DNA of 64,000 bases. Source: Candidatus Methanoperedens nitratireducens (GTDB taxonomy: Archaea; Halobacteriota; Methanosarcinia; Methanosarcinales; Methanoperedenaceae). The stretch covers positions 64,492 to 128,491 of the forward strand of contig NZ_JMIY01000004.1 of assembly GCF_000685155.1 (NCBI RefSeq), given 5' to 3'. The position numbers were made by a program, and so were the translations under genes. Shown here one piece after another: positions 33,811-42,671 of this stretch. The notes beneath the pieces were generated by a model. The model saw only the letters and a program-made list of their open reading frames with translations. It had not been told where the DNA came from and ran no database searches. Within the stretch, counting starts at the first letter, position 1. Each line of letters begins with the position of its first letter.

Positions 33811-35166
33811 TCAATCCCTGGCCATTTTATCAGCAAGGTTTACATTCAGTTTTCTGTGTGTGAATTTTCTTGCGTTTGCTCCTGCATAGTCAGCAACTCT
33901 GTTCCCGCCCCCTAAAAGCACATACTTGTATATCAGAAGTCCTTCCATCCCCACAGGGCCGCGGGCATGGATCTTGTTTGTACTGATGCCAACCTCAGCA
34001 CCCTTTCCATACCTGTAACCATCCGAGAACCGGGTGGATGCGTTCCACATCACGCTGGATGAGTCCACAAGATCAATGAATCTTGAGGCATTACTCTTAT
34101 CCTCTGTCACAATGGCATCCGTGTGATGGGAACCGTATCTATTGATATGGTCTATACCCTCATCCAGTGAATCCACAACCCTGATGGAGAGGATCAGATC
34201 GTTATACTCAGTCCTCCAGTCCTCCTCAGTGGCATGAAGTACAGCTTTCAGGAATCCCATTTCTTTCAAAATAGAGAATGAGCGGTTATCGCATCGAAGT
34301 TCTACTCCAGCCTCATTGTACTTTTTACCGACATCGGGCAGGAATTTTTCTGCGATATCCTTATGCACAAGTAATGTCTCCATGGCATTGCATACAGCAG
34401 GATACTGTACTTTGGCATCATAGCATACATCGATCGCCCTGTTCATATCGGCCTCACTGTCGACATACACATGGCATATCCCATCAGAGTGGCCAAGCAC
34501 AGGTATCCGCGTATTATCCTGGATATATTTTACGAACTCATTTGAACCCCTGGGAATGATGAGGTTTATGTACTCATCGAGCTTCAGCATCTCGTTGACC
34601 TCTTCCCTTGTCTCCATGAGCGCAAATGCGCCGTGAGGCATACCCTCTGTGCTCTCAATTGCATTCACCAGTATATCGAAAATAGTCCTGTTGGAATAGG
34701 CTGCCTCGCTTCCGCCTTTGAAGATGGTGGCATTGCCGCTCTTAAGGCACAGCGCCATTATCTGTGGAACGACATCAGGGCGGGATTCGAAGATCACGCC
34801 TATCAATCCGATAGGACAGCTTACCTGGTACAGTTCAAGCCCGGTATCGAGTTCAAGGGCAGAAAGTGTCTTCCCAACAGGGTCTTCGAACTTAATGACA
34901 TCGTTGATTCCTGCTATCATCTCATCGATCTTGGAATCGTCCACCTTCAGCCTTTTAACAAGCGCTTTTGAGAGTCTGCCGGTTTCAACAAGTCTCTGTG
35001 CTGCTACAAGGTCTCTTTTATTTGCAAAGATAATTCCTTCCCTGTTTGAATCTAAAGCAGATGCCATTGCTGTGAGGGCTCTGTTCTTAACATGACCTGG
35101 CACACTGGCAAGAGGGATGGAGGCTGATTTTGCAGTTTTTACTTTGGTTATGATATCTTGGGGCAT
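33811..35166 (-). CDS. proA: Gamma-glutamyl phosphate reductase
   Basis: 451 residues. It has the aldehyde-dehydrogenase fold with conserved QVSCPIGLIGVIFESRPDV, the catalytic-Cys segment YPAVCNAMETLLVH (near residue 265) and WNASTRFSDGYRYGKGAEVG. It reduces glutamyl phosphate to the semialdehyde for proline. First gene of a proA-proB operon on the minus strand. Confidence 0.94.
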   Translation of the reverse strand: MPQDIITKVKTAKSASIPLASVPGHVKNRALTAMASALDSNREGIIFANKRDLVAAQRLVETGRLSKALVKRLKVDDSKIDEMIAGINDVIKFEDPVGKTLSALELDTGLELYQVSCPIGLIGVIFESRPDVVPQIMALCLKSGNATIFKGGSEAAYSNRTIFDILVNAIESTEGMPHGAFALMETREEVNEMLKLDEYINLIIPRGSNEFVKYIQDNTRIPVLGHSDGICHVYVDSEADMNRAIDVCYDAKVQYPAVCNAMETLLVHKDIAEKFLPDVGKKYNEAGVELRCDNRSFSILKEMGFLKAVLHATEEDWRTEYNDLILSIRVVDSLDEGIDHINRYGSHHTDAIVTEDKSNASRFIDLVDSSSVMWNASTRFSDGYRYGKGAEVGISTNKIHARGPVGMEGLLIYKYVLLGGGNRVADYAGANARKFTHRKLNVNLADKMARD

Positions 35167-35278
35167 GATTGATAACCACCTGATATGTAATATGGAGTTA
35201 TATCATTTTATTTCTTATAGATATGGGTTTTGATTATAGTGATCGCTGGAAAAGTTCCACGGATGATGAATTCGAAGG

Positions 35279-35287
35279 CTTTAAATA
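35279..35287 (+). promoter_or_regulatory. Possible TATA box in the 35.2-35.4 kb spacer
   Basis: CTTTAAATA on the plus strand, in the 274-base spacer between proA and the small gene at 35441. Transcription would begin near 35310. The rest of the spacer holds no recognisable feature apart from a GAGGAGGG sequence at 35384-35391. Confidence 0.4.
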
Positions 35288-35440
35288 GATTCGTAGCTAT
35301 ACAACTTTTGTTCACGTTGTGGGCTTAAAGAAGTGGGAATTACGTTGTGTCTGACTCTTGCATAAACTAGATAAAAAGACTGTGAGGAGGGCACAATTTC
35401 TATATTTGATATCTCAGGTCAGATACAGGAGGCAAAGAAT

Positions 35441-35662
35441 ATGGGAGAAAAGATTGAAGATAAAATCAGATCATTACTGAACGATATAGACAAAGAATTT
35501 CAGAGGCTTACTCCACATGTTGGGGCAAAGTTTGCAATAGAGCAGATAAGCATGTGGCAGCAGAAGTTCAACGAGGCAAAGAGCAAAATTCTTAAAGAAA
35601 ATGTTGTGGATGCCACATCTGAGCGCAAGGTAATCGGTCAGGATGCTGAAATAGATTCGTGA
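35441..35662 (+). CDS. Small helical protein of unknown function
   Basis: 73 residues from ATG 35441 with AGGAGGC at 35428-35434. It is highly charged and helical (EDKIRSLLNDIDKEFQRL), with no Cys and no TM. The open frame continues upstream without ATG, GTG or TTG to a second strong SD, GAGGAGGG at 35384-35391, and the extra codons (ISIFDISGQIQEAKN) look protein-like. The real start could therefore be a non-standard ATT at 35396 or ATA at 35402. Family unknown. Confidence 0.55.
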   Translation: MGEKIEDKIRSLLNDIDKEFQRLTPHVGAKFAIEQISMWQQKFNEAKSKILKENVVDATSERKVIGQDAEIDS

Positions 35663-35672
35663 TATCCTTACC

Positions 35673-35972
35673 CTAATACGGCCGCCTCATCTGTTCTCCG
35701 CAAACCAGGCATGTCGTAGTTATGTGGGTGTCCTGAAGCCTTGTGCGTGCAGTTACACCCTGGACTAGATATGCATGGCAGTGTTTGCAGACTTTTTGTT
35801 TTAACTCCTGCGGGATTCTGACACGGTATCTCATGGCAATACGCCTTGCCAGTTGTACATAACGGTTGCTGCGTTCAGGGTGGGCTTTGAACTCATGATC
35901 TGCAAGCTCAAAAAGCCGGATTATACGCTGCTGTGCCATGTCCTTTGCCCATCCTTTCTGTTTCTTGCGCAT
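35673..35972 (-). CDS. rnp4: RNase P protein component 4 (Rpp21-like)
   Basis: 99 residues from the ATG at 35972 (MRKKQKGWAKDMAQQRI); longer upstream codons are not conserved. N-terminal helices carry IRLFELADHEF and SNRYVQLARRIAMRYRVRIP; the zinc ribbon is CKHCHAYL and CLVCGEQ. Archaeal Rnp4 binds the RNase P RNA and, with Rnp1, sharpens tRNA 5' processing. The gene is convergent with the small gene at 35441, 10 bases apart. Confidence 0.92.
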   Translation of the reverse strand: MRKKQKGWAKDMAQQRIIRLFELADHEFKAHPERSNRYVQLARRIAMRYRVRIPQELKQKVCKHCHAYLVQGVTARTRLQDTHITTTCLVCGEQMRRPY

Positions 35973-36058
35973 GGGGGTTAATGGGCGGTGAATTACAAAT
36001 AGGTGTGGGAAGTGAGAGGGCTTTAATATAATCAACATAACTGAAAAAAGCAAAACAA

Positions 36059-36066
36059 TTTAAAAG
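36059..36066 (+). promoter_or_regulatory. Promoter for the patatin-like gene
   Basis: ATTTAAAA about 40-47 bases before ATG 36106, in range for a short-leader transcript; the SD is AAGGGGG at 36089-36095. Confidence 0.45.
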
Positions 36067-36105
36067 CAGAAGTAGCATATATTAAGGTAAGGGGGTAAAT
36101 AAATT

Positions 36106-37071
36106 ATGGGAGAAAATGATAATAGAAGCATTGCTATAGCGTGCCAGGGTGGTGGGAGTCATACAGCCTTCACTGCAGGAGTACTGAAAAGAATCCTGAA
36201 AGAAAATAAAAAACAGTATGAGATCACATCTCTAAGTGGCACATCCGGTGGTGCTATCTGCGCTATGCTGGCCTGGTATGGCCTGTTAACTAATGATAAG
36301 GATAAATCAATCAGGCTTCTTGATTCTTTCTGGACAGATCTTTCGGCGAATTCATTTCAGGATATGCTTTTGAACTGGTGGGTTGTCTGGACATCCCGGA
36401 TGAATGGTGTTGTTCCCACGCTTGAAATCAGTCCGTATTATTATCCTCCCTGGGCACAGGAATATATGAAGGGTGTGCTGGAGAAGCATGTTGAATTTAA
36501 CAAAATAAAGATGCTCGTGGATTCAAATCCTTCATGTCCTGACCTGTTTGTTGGGGCTGTTGATGTTCTTTCTGGTAAATTCAAGGTTTTCCAGAACGCT
36601 GAGATCGGTGCTGATGCGATTCTTGCTTCAGCCGCAATACCGACTTTTTTAAGGGCAGTGAACATCGACAGTAAAGTGTACTGGGATGGCCTGTTTTCAC
36701 AGAATCCTCCTGTACGGGATTTTATAGGAGATGAGATCCACACAAAACCTGATGAAATATGGGTAATACAAATAAATCCGCAAAATCGACTCTATGAGCC
36801 AAAATCAGTTGAAGAGATAGTTGATAGGCGCAATGAGCTTGCCGGCAATCTCTCGCTATATCAGGAGATAGATTTTATAGAAGCGGTCAATAAGTGGGTA
36901 GAAGCCGGATACCTTCCAGATAACAAATATAAGCATATTGATGTGAGATGGATCGGGACGCCTGATGGGAATCTGGATATAGCATCAAAGCTGGATCGCA
37001 GTCCGCAGTTCATACGTTATATGATGGCTTACGGTGAAAAGCAGGCTGAGGACTTTTTGGCACATTACTGA
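36106..37071 (+). CDS. Patatin-like phospholipase / acyl hydrolase
   Basis: 321 residues. The oxyanion loop is CQGGGSHTAFTAGVL, the nucleophile elbow SLSGTSGGAIC (GxSxG, Ser near 47), and the catalytic Asp is in YWDGLFSQNPP. Patatin-type enzymes hydrolyse acyl lipids; the role in an ether-lipid archaeon is unclear, and scavenging of bacterial lipid or a signalling role is possible. No signal peptide, so cytoplasmic. It stands alone. Confidence 0.88.
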   Translation: MGENDNRSIAIACQGGGSHTAFTAGVLKRILKENKKQYEITSLSGTSGGAICAMLAWYGLLTNDKDKSIRLLDSFWTDLSANSFQDMLLNWWVVWTSRMNGVVPTLEISPYYYPPWAQEYMKGVLEKHVEFNKIKMLVDSNPSCPDLFVGAVDVLSGKFKVFQNAEIGADAILASAAIPTFLRAVNIDSKVYWDGLFSQNPPVRDFIGDEIHTKPDEIWVIQINPQNRLYEPKSVEEIVDRRNELAGNLSLYQEIDFIEAVNKWVEAGYLPDNKYKHIDVRWIGTPDGNLDIASKLDRSPQFIRYMMAYGEKQAEDFLAHY

Positions 37072-37097
37072 GCTTGATTGTCAATTATTGTACATTC

Positions 37098-37190
37098 GCC
37101 AGAGGTGCAGGACAAGCCCGCATCCCCCTGATGGGGACGGCGCGCCCCGAAGCATGTGGAGATCGGGCGACCCTGTGAACTCACCTCTGA
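37098..37190. ncRNA. Candidate structured RNA (nested stems)
   Basis: A GC-rich block in a gene gap. CAGAGGTG (37100-37107) pairs perfectly with CACCTCTG (37182-37189). Inside, CAGG (37108-37111) pairs with CCTG (37172-37175), CCCG (37117-37120) with CGGG (37164-37167), and CCCC (37124-37127) with GGGG (37133-37136). Nested pairing of this extent in about 90 bases is suggestive of a stable RNA or a strong terminator between convergent genes. I do not recognise the family. The stop codon of the minus-strand gene at 37181 lies inside the outer stem. Confidence 0.4.
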
Positions 37191-37564
37191 GGAGACGATG
37201 GTATGACGCTAGTCAGTGTTTTCAGATATTTTCCCTTTTTAAATAAACCTGGATATGTTTTGATCAGAATAGAGCCGATACCAAGGCCAAGTAAGAAAAA
37301 GGTCAGGCTTAGAACTGGTTGACCTGCTGCAAGGCTTAGCCCTGAAGCGACAGGACCCAATACAAGAAGAAGCAAATAGCCTATAACAGTGCGTATGTTA
37401 AGAGTTGCTTCAAAGACCTGGATTTCAATGGGTATATCGCGGGTTTTTGGAGTGATTGGCACGCTTGGCGAGAAGTACTTAATAAGGAAAGCTCTTCTGC
37501 CCGTTTCCGGGTCGCGAGCAAATTTATATTCAAGCACAGAGAAAGCATAAGGTTCCATTATCAT
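37181..37564 (-). CDS. Two-TM membrane protein of unknown function
   Basis: 127 residues. An N-terminal soluble part of about 50 residues (ALEYKFARDPETGRR-like) is followed by two TM helices separated by a very short turn (VIGYLLLLVLGPVASG and VLSLTFFLLGLGIGSIL) and a basic tail. Family not recognised. It is 10 bases downstream of another membrane protein gene on the same strand and probably co-transcribed with it. Confidence 0.55.
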   Translation of the reverse strand: MIMEPYAFSVLEYKFARDPETGRRAFLIKYFSPSVPITPKTRDIPIEIQVFEATLNIRTVIGYLLLLVLGPVASGLSLAAGQPVLSLTFFLLGLGIGSILIKTYPGLFKKGKYLKTLTSVIPSSPQR

Positions 37565-37574
37565 TCACCTCTTC

Positions 37575-38162
37575 TTATTCGCACGGATGCCATGGCCTCA
37601 AGATTTGTTCTTCATCATTTATATGCCGCCAATCATCAATAGGAGAATCTTGACGGTAAACAGTACCTTTTGGCTCACCACGTTCATAATCATCTGGAAT
37701 ACCTACCACTATGCTCACACCTGCTCCTATAGCCGCGCTACCGATAGTGGCTATAATCCCGGCAGCCAATGCACCAAGCTTTATTATTACTCCTCCCGCC
37801 CCGAAAGTAGCTACAGTCAGAACTACTGCTCCTACTACTACTAGCCCCCAGCCTATGTAAAACCAGGCTGAGTGTTTTTTTACAGCTTTGTATGCCCTAA
37901 TGCAATAATGGCCCCACGTTTGTTCATAATTTTTAAATGTTTGGACATCCTGGCACTCGTATACATATTCTCCTCCAGTAGCAGGCCGTCTGTTTGTTCT
38001 GATACTATCCGGTCTTTTATCTTGATTAGTGAATGTACACTGAATATACCAGTCCTGAATCTCATGCGGTTCATTATCTTTTTTTATGGTATATTCAGTC
38101 TTACGATTTTCTTCAAATATACACTCATGATTTCCATGACATGACATCTGTACCACATCCAA
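37575..38162 (-). CDS. Membrane protein with a glycine-rich hydrophobic hairpin
   Basis: 195 residues (or 190 from a Met at 38147). The N-terminal 95 residues are soluble with several Cys (SCHGNHECIF, VYECQD, WGHYC). Then come two closely spaced, glycine- and alanine-rich hydrophobic helices (residues 100-155, with GLVVVGAVVLTVATFGAGG) and a polar C-terminus. Glycine-rich hairpins like this occur in pore-forming or phage-like membrane proteins, but I cannot assign one. No signal peptide. Confidence 0.55.
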   Translation of the reverse strand: MDVVQMSCHGNHECIFEENRKTEYTIKKDNEPHEIQDWYIQCTFTNQDKRPDSIRTNRRPATGGEYVYECQDVQTFKNYEQTWGHYCIRAYKAVKKHSAWFYIGWGLVVVGAVVLTVATFGAGGVIIKLGALAAGIIATIGSAAIGAGVSIVVGIPDDYERGEPKGTVYRQDSPIDDWRHINDEEQILRPWHPCE

Positions 38163-38491
38163 AATATTTGAGTTTACTTAATATATCTGTCTCGTTTTTT
38201 AAAATCCAACCAGATGGATAGTTCCACATAAGATTTATTAATAGTATATATATTTTTCAGTATTGAGTCGTGTATGTAGAGTCGTGTAAAGTCTGAGATT
38301 GATTAATGGTCGCGACGGTAGCCGTAATTTCGAGCATATTTGTAAGCGATAGAACCCCCTCATGCACCCGCGCAGGGATGTCCGTTTTTCAAAACAAGGT
38401 ATGTGACTGCAACGATAGGGGTTGTGTGTATCCTTTAGAATATCTGAAATTAAAAAGTTGGATTGCTATGAACAACTATAAAAAGTATATA
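38163..38491. other. Gene-poor spacer of 329 bases
   Basis: The left half is AT-rich with a TATA-like AGTATATATATTTTT near 38243 and the octamer GTCGTGTA twice (38268 and 38281). The right half (38305-38425) is GC-richer and holds an open frame, 38306-38506, of 66 codons with clustered Cys (VCDCNDRGCVYP). I see no Shine-Dalgarno or known family for it. It could be a small gene or a relic. Confidence 0.3.
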
Positions 38492-38854
38492 TTATTTATC
38501 AATTAGATTCTCTTTAATTAACCTGATTATACCAATCGCATTATCATTCAATTTATAGAATTTATTTTTAGAACGGTTGTAGGAATCTATCACCTTATAT
38601 TTTTTTAATATACCCAGATTATATGAAATCAGATTTTGTCTCTCTTTTAATATGTTAACTAATTCACAGACACAATGATCTCTGTTTAAAAGTAACATTA
38701 CTATTTGTAACCTCGAAGGATGGCTCAAAACTCTTAATATAGTACTTGCTTCGCGAAATTTAGCAGTTTTTAAAAAATCCGTTTCTGTTTTAAGCTCTTC
38801 TTCCCAGTCACTTTTTACTGCACAATCAGCAGGGCAACACCGAACCTGTCGCAT
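38492..38854 (-). CDS. ArsR-family transcriptional regulator
   Basis: 120 residues. The winged helix covers residues 30-110 with FREASTILRVLSHPSRLQIVM and DHCVCELVNILKERQNLISY, giving the Cys-x-Cys of alpha-3 seen in metal-binding ArsR members. The N-terminus has another Cys cluster (VRCCPADC), as in CadC-type sensors of soft metals or arsenite. Such proteins repress until metal binds. It is divergent from a Cys-rich DGC protein gene at 39034, its likely target. Confidence 0.85.
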   Translation of the reverse strand: MRQVRCCPADCAVKSDWEEELKTETDFLKTAKFREASTILRVLSHPSRLQIVMLLLNRDHCVCELVNILKERQNLISYNLGILKKYKVIDSYNRSKNKFYKLNDNAIGIIRLIKENLIDK

Positions 38855-39033
38855 GGTAAAGCAGAGTGTCCTCGTATAATAAATATTTTTGTAATAACCT
38901 CCTGGATTGCCAGTAGTTTCTGTATAATTTACTTAAAAGGTTATCGTTTAATTTCAGTTTTTTTTGATATGCAGTTCTATGGTTAATATAACTTAAAATC
39001 ATGATACAAATTATCCTATCAGGGAGGTAAAAT

Positions 39034-39585
39034 ATGAACCATGAAACAATCAAAATCGAAAAGGAAGAGAAATCCTGCCCGGCATGCGAAAAATATGCAG
39101 AAAAGCACTCTATAAATCCACCCAAGATTGCAGTTATGGCATGTGAGGGAGCATGCGCTAAAGGTGAAGTTGCAAGAATAGCAGCAAATCTCGTGGCACA
39201 TCAACTCGCACGAGAAAATACTGTTCGTATCTGTCTGGGCAGCGCCTTTACAAAAGATACCGGACAAAGAAATCTTGTCAGGAGAGCAAACAAGACTATT
39301 GCTATAGAGGGATGCTTTATATCCTGTTCCTCAAGGATGATGAAGGGCGTATTGCCCAGCCTTCAACCTGAAATAATCCAGGCTGATACTTTATACGAAT
39401 CTTCTCTTCCTTTTGGGATAGATGAAGTATCAGAGGAAGAACTCAGAGAATGTGCTAATATAGTAGCCGAGACCGTAGCCAGGGAGCATATCAAAAACTC
39501 AGCACTGGTAGGAGAGAAGGTATCAAAGAAAGAATCGACATGCATACCAGACAAAAGAATAAAATCTAGCTGCTGTGGAAATTAA
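39034..39585 (+). CDS. Cys-rich putative zinc-binding (DGC domain) protein
   Basis: 183 residues starting after GGGAGGT. SCPACEKY near residue 14, then VMACEGACAKGEVARIAANL, typical of the DGC family of putative metal-binding proteins, then GCFISCSSRMMKG and a C-terminal CCGN. Cytoplasmic. The divergent ArsR gene with Cys sites suggests metal or metalloid control. The biochemical role of the family is not settled. Confidence 0.8.
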   Translation: MNHETIKIEKEEKSCPACEKYAEKHSINPPKIAVMACEGACAKGEVARIAANLVAHQLARENTVRICLGSAFTKDTGQRNLVRRANKTIAIEGCFISCSSRMMKGVLPSLQPEIIQADTLYESSLPFGIDEVSEEELRECANIVAETVAREHIKNSALVGEKVSKKESTCIPDKRIKSSCCGN

Positions 39586-39679
39586 TTTATGTAGCTCAAG
39601 CAACTATTTAAACCAAAAAAAGAGAAATAAGAAGCAGAGTATACATAATTAATTAAAATTGGAAATGTGATAAATCAAT

Positions 39680-39751
39680 ATGAGACGGGAATTCACTGCA
39701 GTCATAGAGCAGGATGAAGACGGCATATATGTAGCTTCTGTGCAAGAATAA
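39680..39751 (+). pseudogene. Truncated HicB-like antitoxin gene
   Basis: The 23 codons MRREFTAVIEQDEDGIYVAS then VQE and TAA match the start of HicB antitoxins (a beta strand, then ED-GxYVA-xVPELPG). The usual 60-90 residue protein is cut just where PELPGC should follow, and no HicA toxin is nearby. The TAA overlaps the Shine-Dalgarno of the next gene, so it now acts at most as a leader ORF. Confidence 0.6.
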
Positions 39752-39764
39752 AGGAGGGATCAAT

Positions 39765-40472
39765 ATAGTAGAGGTCTCGATTATCTTACCTGCATACAAT
39801 GAAGCCGCAAGGATAGAGAGTACAGTTGAGCGAACAGCAGCAGCGCTTCGTGAGACCACTCCCTCCTTTGAGATCATAATCGCAGAAGATGGAAGTACAG
39901 ACGGAACAGACAGGGTCTGCCAGGCTCTTACAAAAAAATATGATTACGTGATGCATCTGCACTCCCAGGAAAGGCAGGGGAGGGGACGGGCTCTTGACCG
40001 TGCCTTCAGGGCATCGAAGGGAGAGATCCTCGGGTATATCGATGTTGACCTTGCAACAGATATGAAGCACCTGAAGGAGTTGATCCAGTCGATTCGTGAT
40101 GGTTATGATGTTGCCACAGGCTCAAGAATGCTTCCGCAAAGCAATGTAGAGAGGCCTTTTAATAGAGGGTTTGCAAGCAGGGGTTTTAATTTCCTGACCA
40201 GGCTGATGCTGGGCTCAAGGCTATATGACCACCAGTGCGGTTTCAAATCATTTAAGCGGGATTCTCTTCTTGGGCTTCTGGATAAGGTTAAGGATACCCA
40301 CTGGTTCTGGGATACGGAATTACTTGTCAGGGCACAGCGCGCAGGTTTTTCAGTAAGAGAATTCCCTGTAGAGTGGAGGCACGGAGGCACCACAAAGGTT
40401 GACCTGAAAAGGGATGTAATTGGAATGGGTTCACAGATATTCAGGCTATGGTATGAATTCCTATGGGATTAG
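39765..40472 (+). CDS. Family 2 (DPM1-like) glycosyltransferase
   Basis: 235 residues if started at ATA 39765. The N-terminus is the conserved GT2 opening VEVSIILPAYNEAARIESTV; then IIIAEDGSTDGT (DxD-like donor site), GEILGYIDVDLATD and FRASKG. No ATG, GTG or TTG occurs in frame before 39948, which would remove the donor-binding half. AAGGAGGG at 39751-39758 sits six bases before an ATA, so the start is probably AUA or a miscalled ATG. It probably makes dolichyl-phosphate sugars for the membrane protein encoded next. Confidence 0.85.
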   Translation: MVEVSIILPAYNEAARIESTVERTAAALRETTPSFEIIIAEDGSTDGTDRVCQALTKKYDYVMHLHSQERQGRGRALDRAFRASKGEILGYIDVDLATDMKHLKELIQSIRDGYDVATGSRMLPQSNVERPFNRGFASRGFNFLTRLMLGSRLYDHQCGFKSFKRDSLLGLLDKVKDTHWFWDTELLVRAQRAGFSVREFPVEWRHGGTTKVDLKRDVIGMGSQIFRLWYEFLWD

Positions 40473-42640
40473 CTCTGCTTGATATCGCTGTATGGTGGCT
40501 GGCATTAGGATTAATCGGCTTTATCACCCTTCCTATCACGTCATATATCTGCCGCAACCTGAGGGATCATGGATACTCCATCTCCAGGCCCCTGGGATTA
40601 TTGCTCCTCACATATATAAGCTGGATCATCTCTATCTTTGCAGGTTATTCGTACCTCTCAATCATATTCTCTATGGGGATCATAGCAGCATGCTCGCTTA
40701 TCATCTACTTAAGAGAGGGCCTCACTCTTGACAGGAATTACGTACTTAAATTTGAGGCACTATTTCTCTTCGCGTTTGTGATCTTTGCGGTTATCCGTGC
40801 ATACAGCCCTGATATTTACTGGACAGGAGGTGAGAAGCTCATGGATATGACATTCATAAACAGCCTTCTCAGGACAACTGAATTCCCGCCCTATGATCCA
40901 TGGATGTCAGGAATAGCCATGTACTACTACTATTTCGGATATCTGATAGTGGCCAATCTGATAAAAATAACAGGTATCCTGCCCTCAATAGCATTTAACC
41001 TTGCAACTGCCTCATTCTTTGCTCTCTCTTTAACCTCTGCATTCGGTATCGGGTATAACCTTACTGAGAAAATGAGATACGGAGTCATTACAGCTTTTTT
41101 TGTAGCAGTAGCAGGAAATCTTGCGGGTTTCTTTCAACTGATGGATATCCTGTTCATACAAAGAGGCGGCATAAACAGCATTCTATCATTCAATTACTGG
41201 ACCGGCTCGCGTGTGATACCATATACTATCAATGAGTTCCCTTTCTTCAGCTTTCTTCACGGCGATGTCCATGCCCACATGATCTCAATTACTTTCCAGC
41301 TTCTTATTATAGTCCTTCTATTGAATGTAATGAGATCCGGGATGCAGGGCAGGCAGTATATACCCTCAATACTTATACTGGGGTTGTCCATCGGTTTCCT
41401 GTATCCTCTGAATACATGGGATTATCCCGTATATCTATTTCTTGCTGTCTCTGTCATGGTCACTCATTTTTTCATATCAAGAGGACAATCGCTTTTTTCA
41501 GCATCAGGAAGAGATCTTGCAACACTGGCCTTTGCAGCAGGCACAACAGCGGCACTTAGCTATCTGTTGTATCTCCCGTATCATGCCTCGTACAAGGTTG
41601 ATAAGGCAATCTCTATTGTTCCTTCGGGAAGAACATCGCTGATATTTTATCTTGCTATCTATGGGTTGTTCCTGTACCTGCTATACAGCTTTGTTATCCT
41701 GAGATCCAGGAAACACAACCTGAGACCGGGGTATTTCGTGATCTCTCTTATTCTGCTTTCAGCAGTTGTAGTGATATCTATCATAGAGTTTAAATTATTT
41801 GTTCTGGATAAAGATGTGAACCCGGGTATCTTTGAGTTTGAATTACTGATCCTGCTCATACCGCTGCTTATTCTGTCAGTGATCTCGATGATTAAAGAAA
41901 AGGACAGGAGCCACATTTTTATTCTTATACTGATAGCAACAGGTGTTCTTATATCTTTATTCTGTGAGTTTTTTTATATCAGGGATGCCATGAGCGGAAA
42001 TCCTGCTTATGTCCGTTTAAATACTGTATTTAAACTCTACCTTCAGAACTGGGTCCTATGGGGGGTTGCAGCAGGAGCTATATTATCCAGGTTTGAGAAT
42101 TATTTTACTCAAAAGAGGGCATGGGGTATTGCTGCTGCAGTCCTGATAGTAATGGTGTCTATATATCCTGTTTTTGCAACGATAGGAAAATCAGGTGCCT
42201 TCGGGGGTGAACCCACGCTTGACGGCGAAGCATATGTAAAAAGACAGCACCCCCAGGATTACGCTGCTATACTGTGGTTCAGGAATATAACCGGGCAGCC
42301 AGTGGTTCTACAGGCGCGTGCAGATTTATATACGTGGAATACCTCTGTAACTGCATTTACCGGCCTTCCTACAGTGATTGGATGGGCGGGGCATGAACTT
42401 AACTGGAGATTCCCATACAGAAAAGATATAGATGAGCGCTGGTTTGATGCGAATAAGATGTACACATCTTCTAATTTAGAAGAGGTTGATGCGCTTTTAA
42501 AGAAATACAATGTGTCATATATCTATTTTGGAGAGGTTGAAGCAAAGATATACAGCCCGCAGTTGTTTGATTCCCATCCTGAACGCTTTGAGAGGGTGTT
42601 CGAGTACGGGGATGTTGTTGTTTACAAGGTAATAAGTTAA
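40463..42640 (+). CDS. DUF2298 (YYY-type) polytopic membrane glycosyltransferase-like protein
   Basis: 725 residues with about 14-16 TM helices. Diagnostic pieces are MAMYYYYFGYLIVANL (near residue 152), SFLHGDVHAHMISITFQLL and the C-terminal WNTSVTAFTGLPTVIGWAGHE. Members (Chlor_Arch_YYY) resemble GT-C glycosyltransferases using lipid-linked sugars. Its start ATG lies inside the end of the GT2 gene, so both are translated together, and a shared surface-glycosylation role is likely. Confidence 0.88.
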   Translation: MGLALLDIAVWWLALGLIGFITLPITSYICRNLRDHGYSISRPLGLLLLTYISWIISIFAGYSYLSIIFSMGIIAACSLIIYLREGLTLDRNYVLKFEALFLFAFVIFAVIRAYSPDIYWTGGEKLMDMTFINSLLRTTEFPPYDPWMSGIAMYYYYFGYLIVANLIKITGILPSIAFNLATASFFALSLTSAFGIGYNLTEKMRYGVITAFFVAVAGNLAGFFQLMDILFIQRGGINSILSFNYWTGSRVIPYTINEFPFFSFLHGDVHAHMISITFQLLIIVLLLNVMRSGMQGRQYIPSILILGLSIGFLYPLNTWDYPVYLFLAVSVMVTHFFISRGQSLFSASGRDLATLAFAAGTTAALSYLLYLPYHASYKVDKAISIVPSGRTSLIFYLAIYGLFLYLLYSFVILRSRKHNLRPGYFVISLILLSAVVVISIIEFKLFVLDKDVNPGIFEFELLILLIPLLILSVISMIKEKDRSHIFILILIATGVLISLFCEFFYIRDAMSGNPAYVRLNTVFKLYLQNWVLWGVAAGAILSRFENYFTQKRAWGIAAAVLIVMVSIYPVFATIGKSGAFGGEPTLDGEAYVKRQHPQDYAAILWFRNITGQPVVLQARADLYTWNTSVTAFTGLPTVIGWAGHELNWRFPYRKDIDERWFDANKMYTSSNLEEVDALLKKYNVSYIYFGEVEAKIYSPQLFDSHPERFERVFEYGDVVVYKVIS

Positions 42641-42651
42641 ATTAAACCAAA

Positions 42652-42662
42652 AGATATATAAA
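42652..42662 (+). promoter_or_regulatory. Promoter for the surface protein at 42753
   Basis: GATATATAAAT is a good TATA box. Transcription near 42685 would leave a leader of about 70 bases, although the inverted repeat at 42672 suggests the true start may be slightly earlier. Confidence 0.45.
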
Positions 42663-42671
42663 TATGTAAGG

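Noticed and set aside
37098-37190. tRNA gene
   Set aside because: Stem lengths and loops do not form a D-arm, anticodon arm and T-arm; no TTC-type T loop is present.
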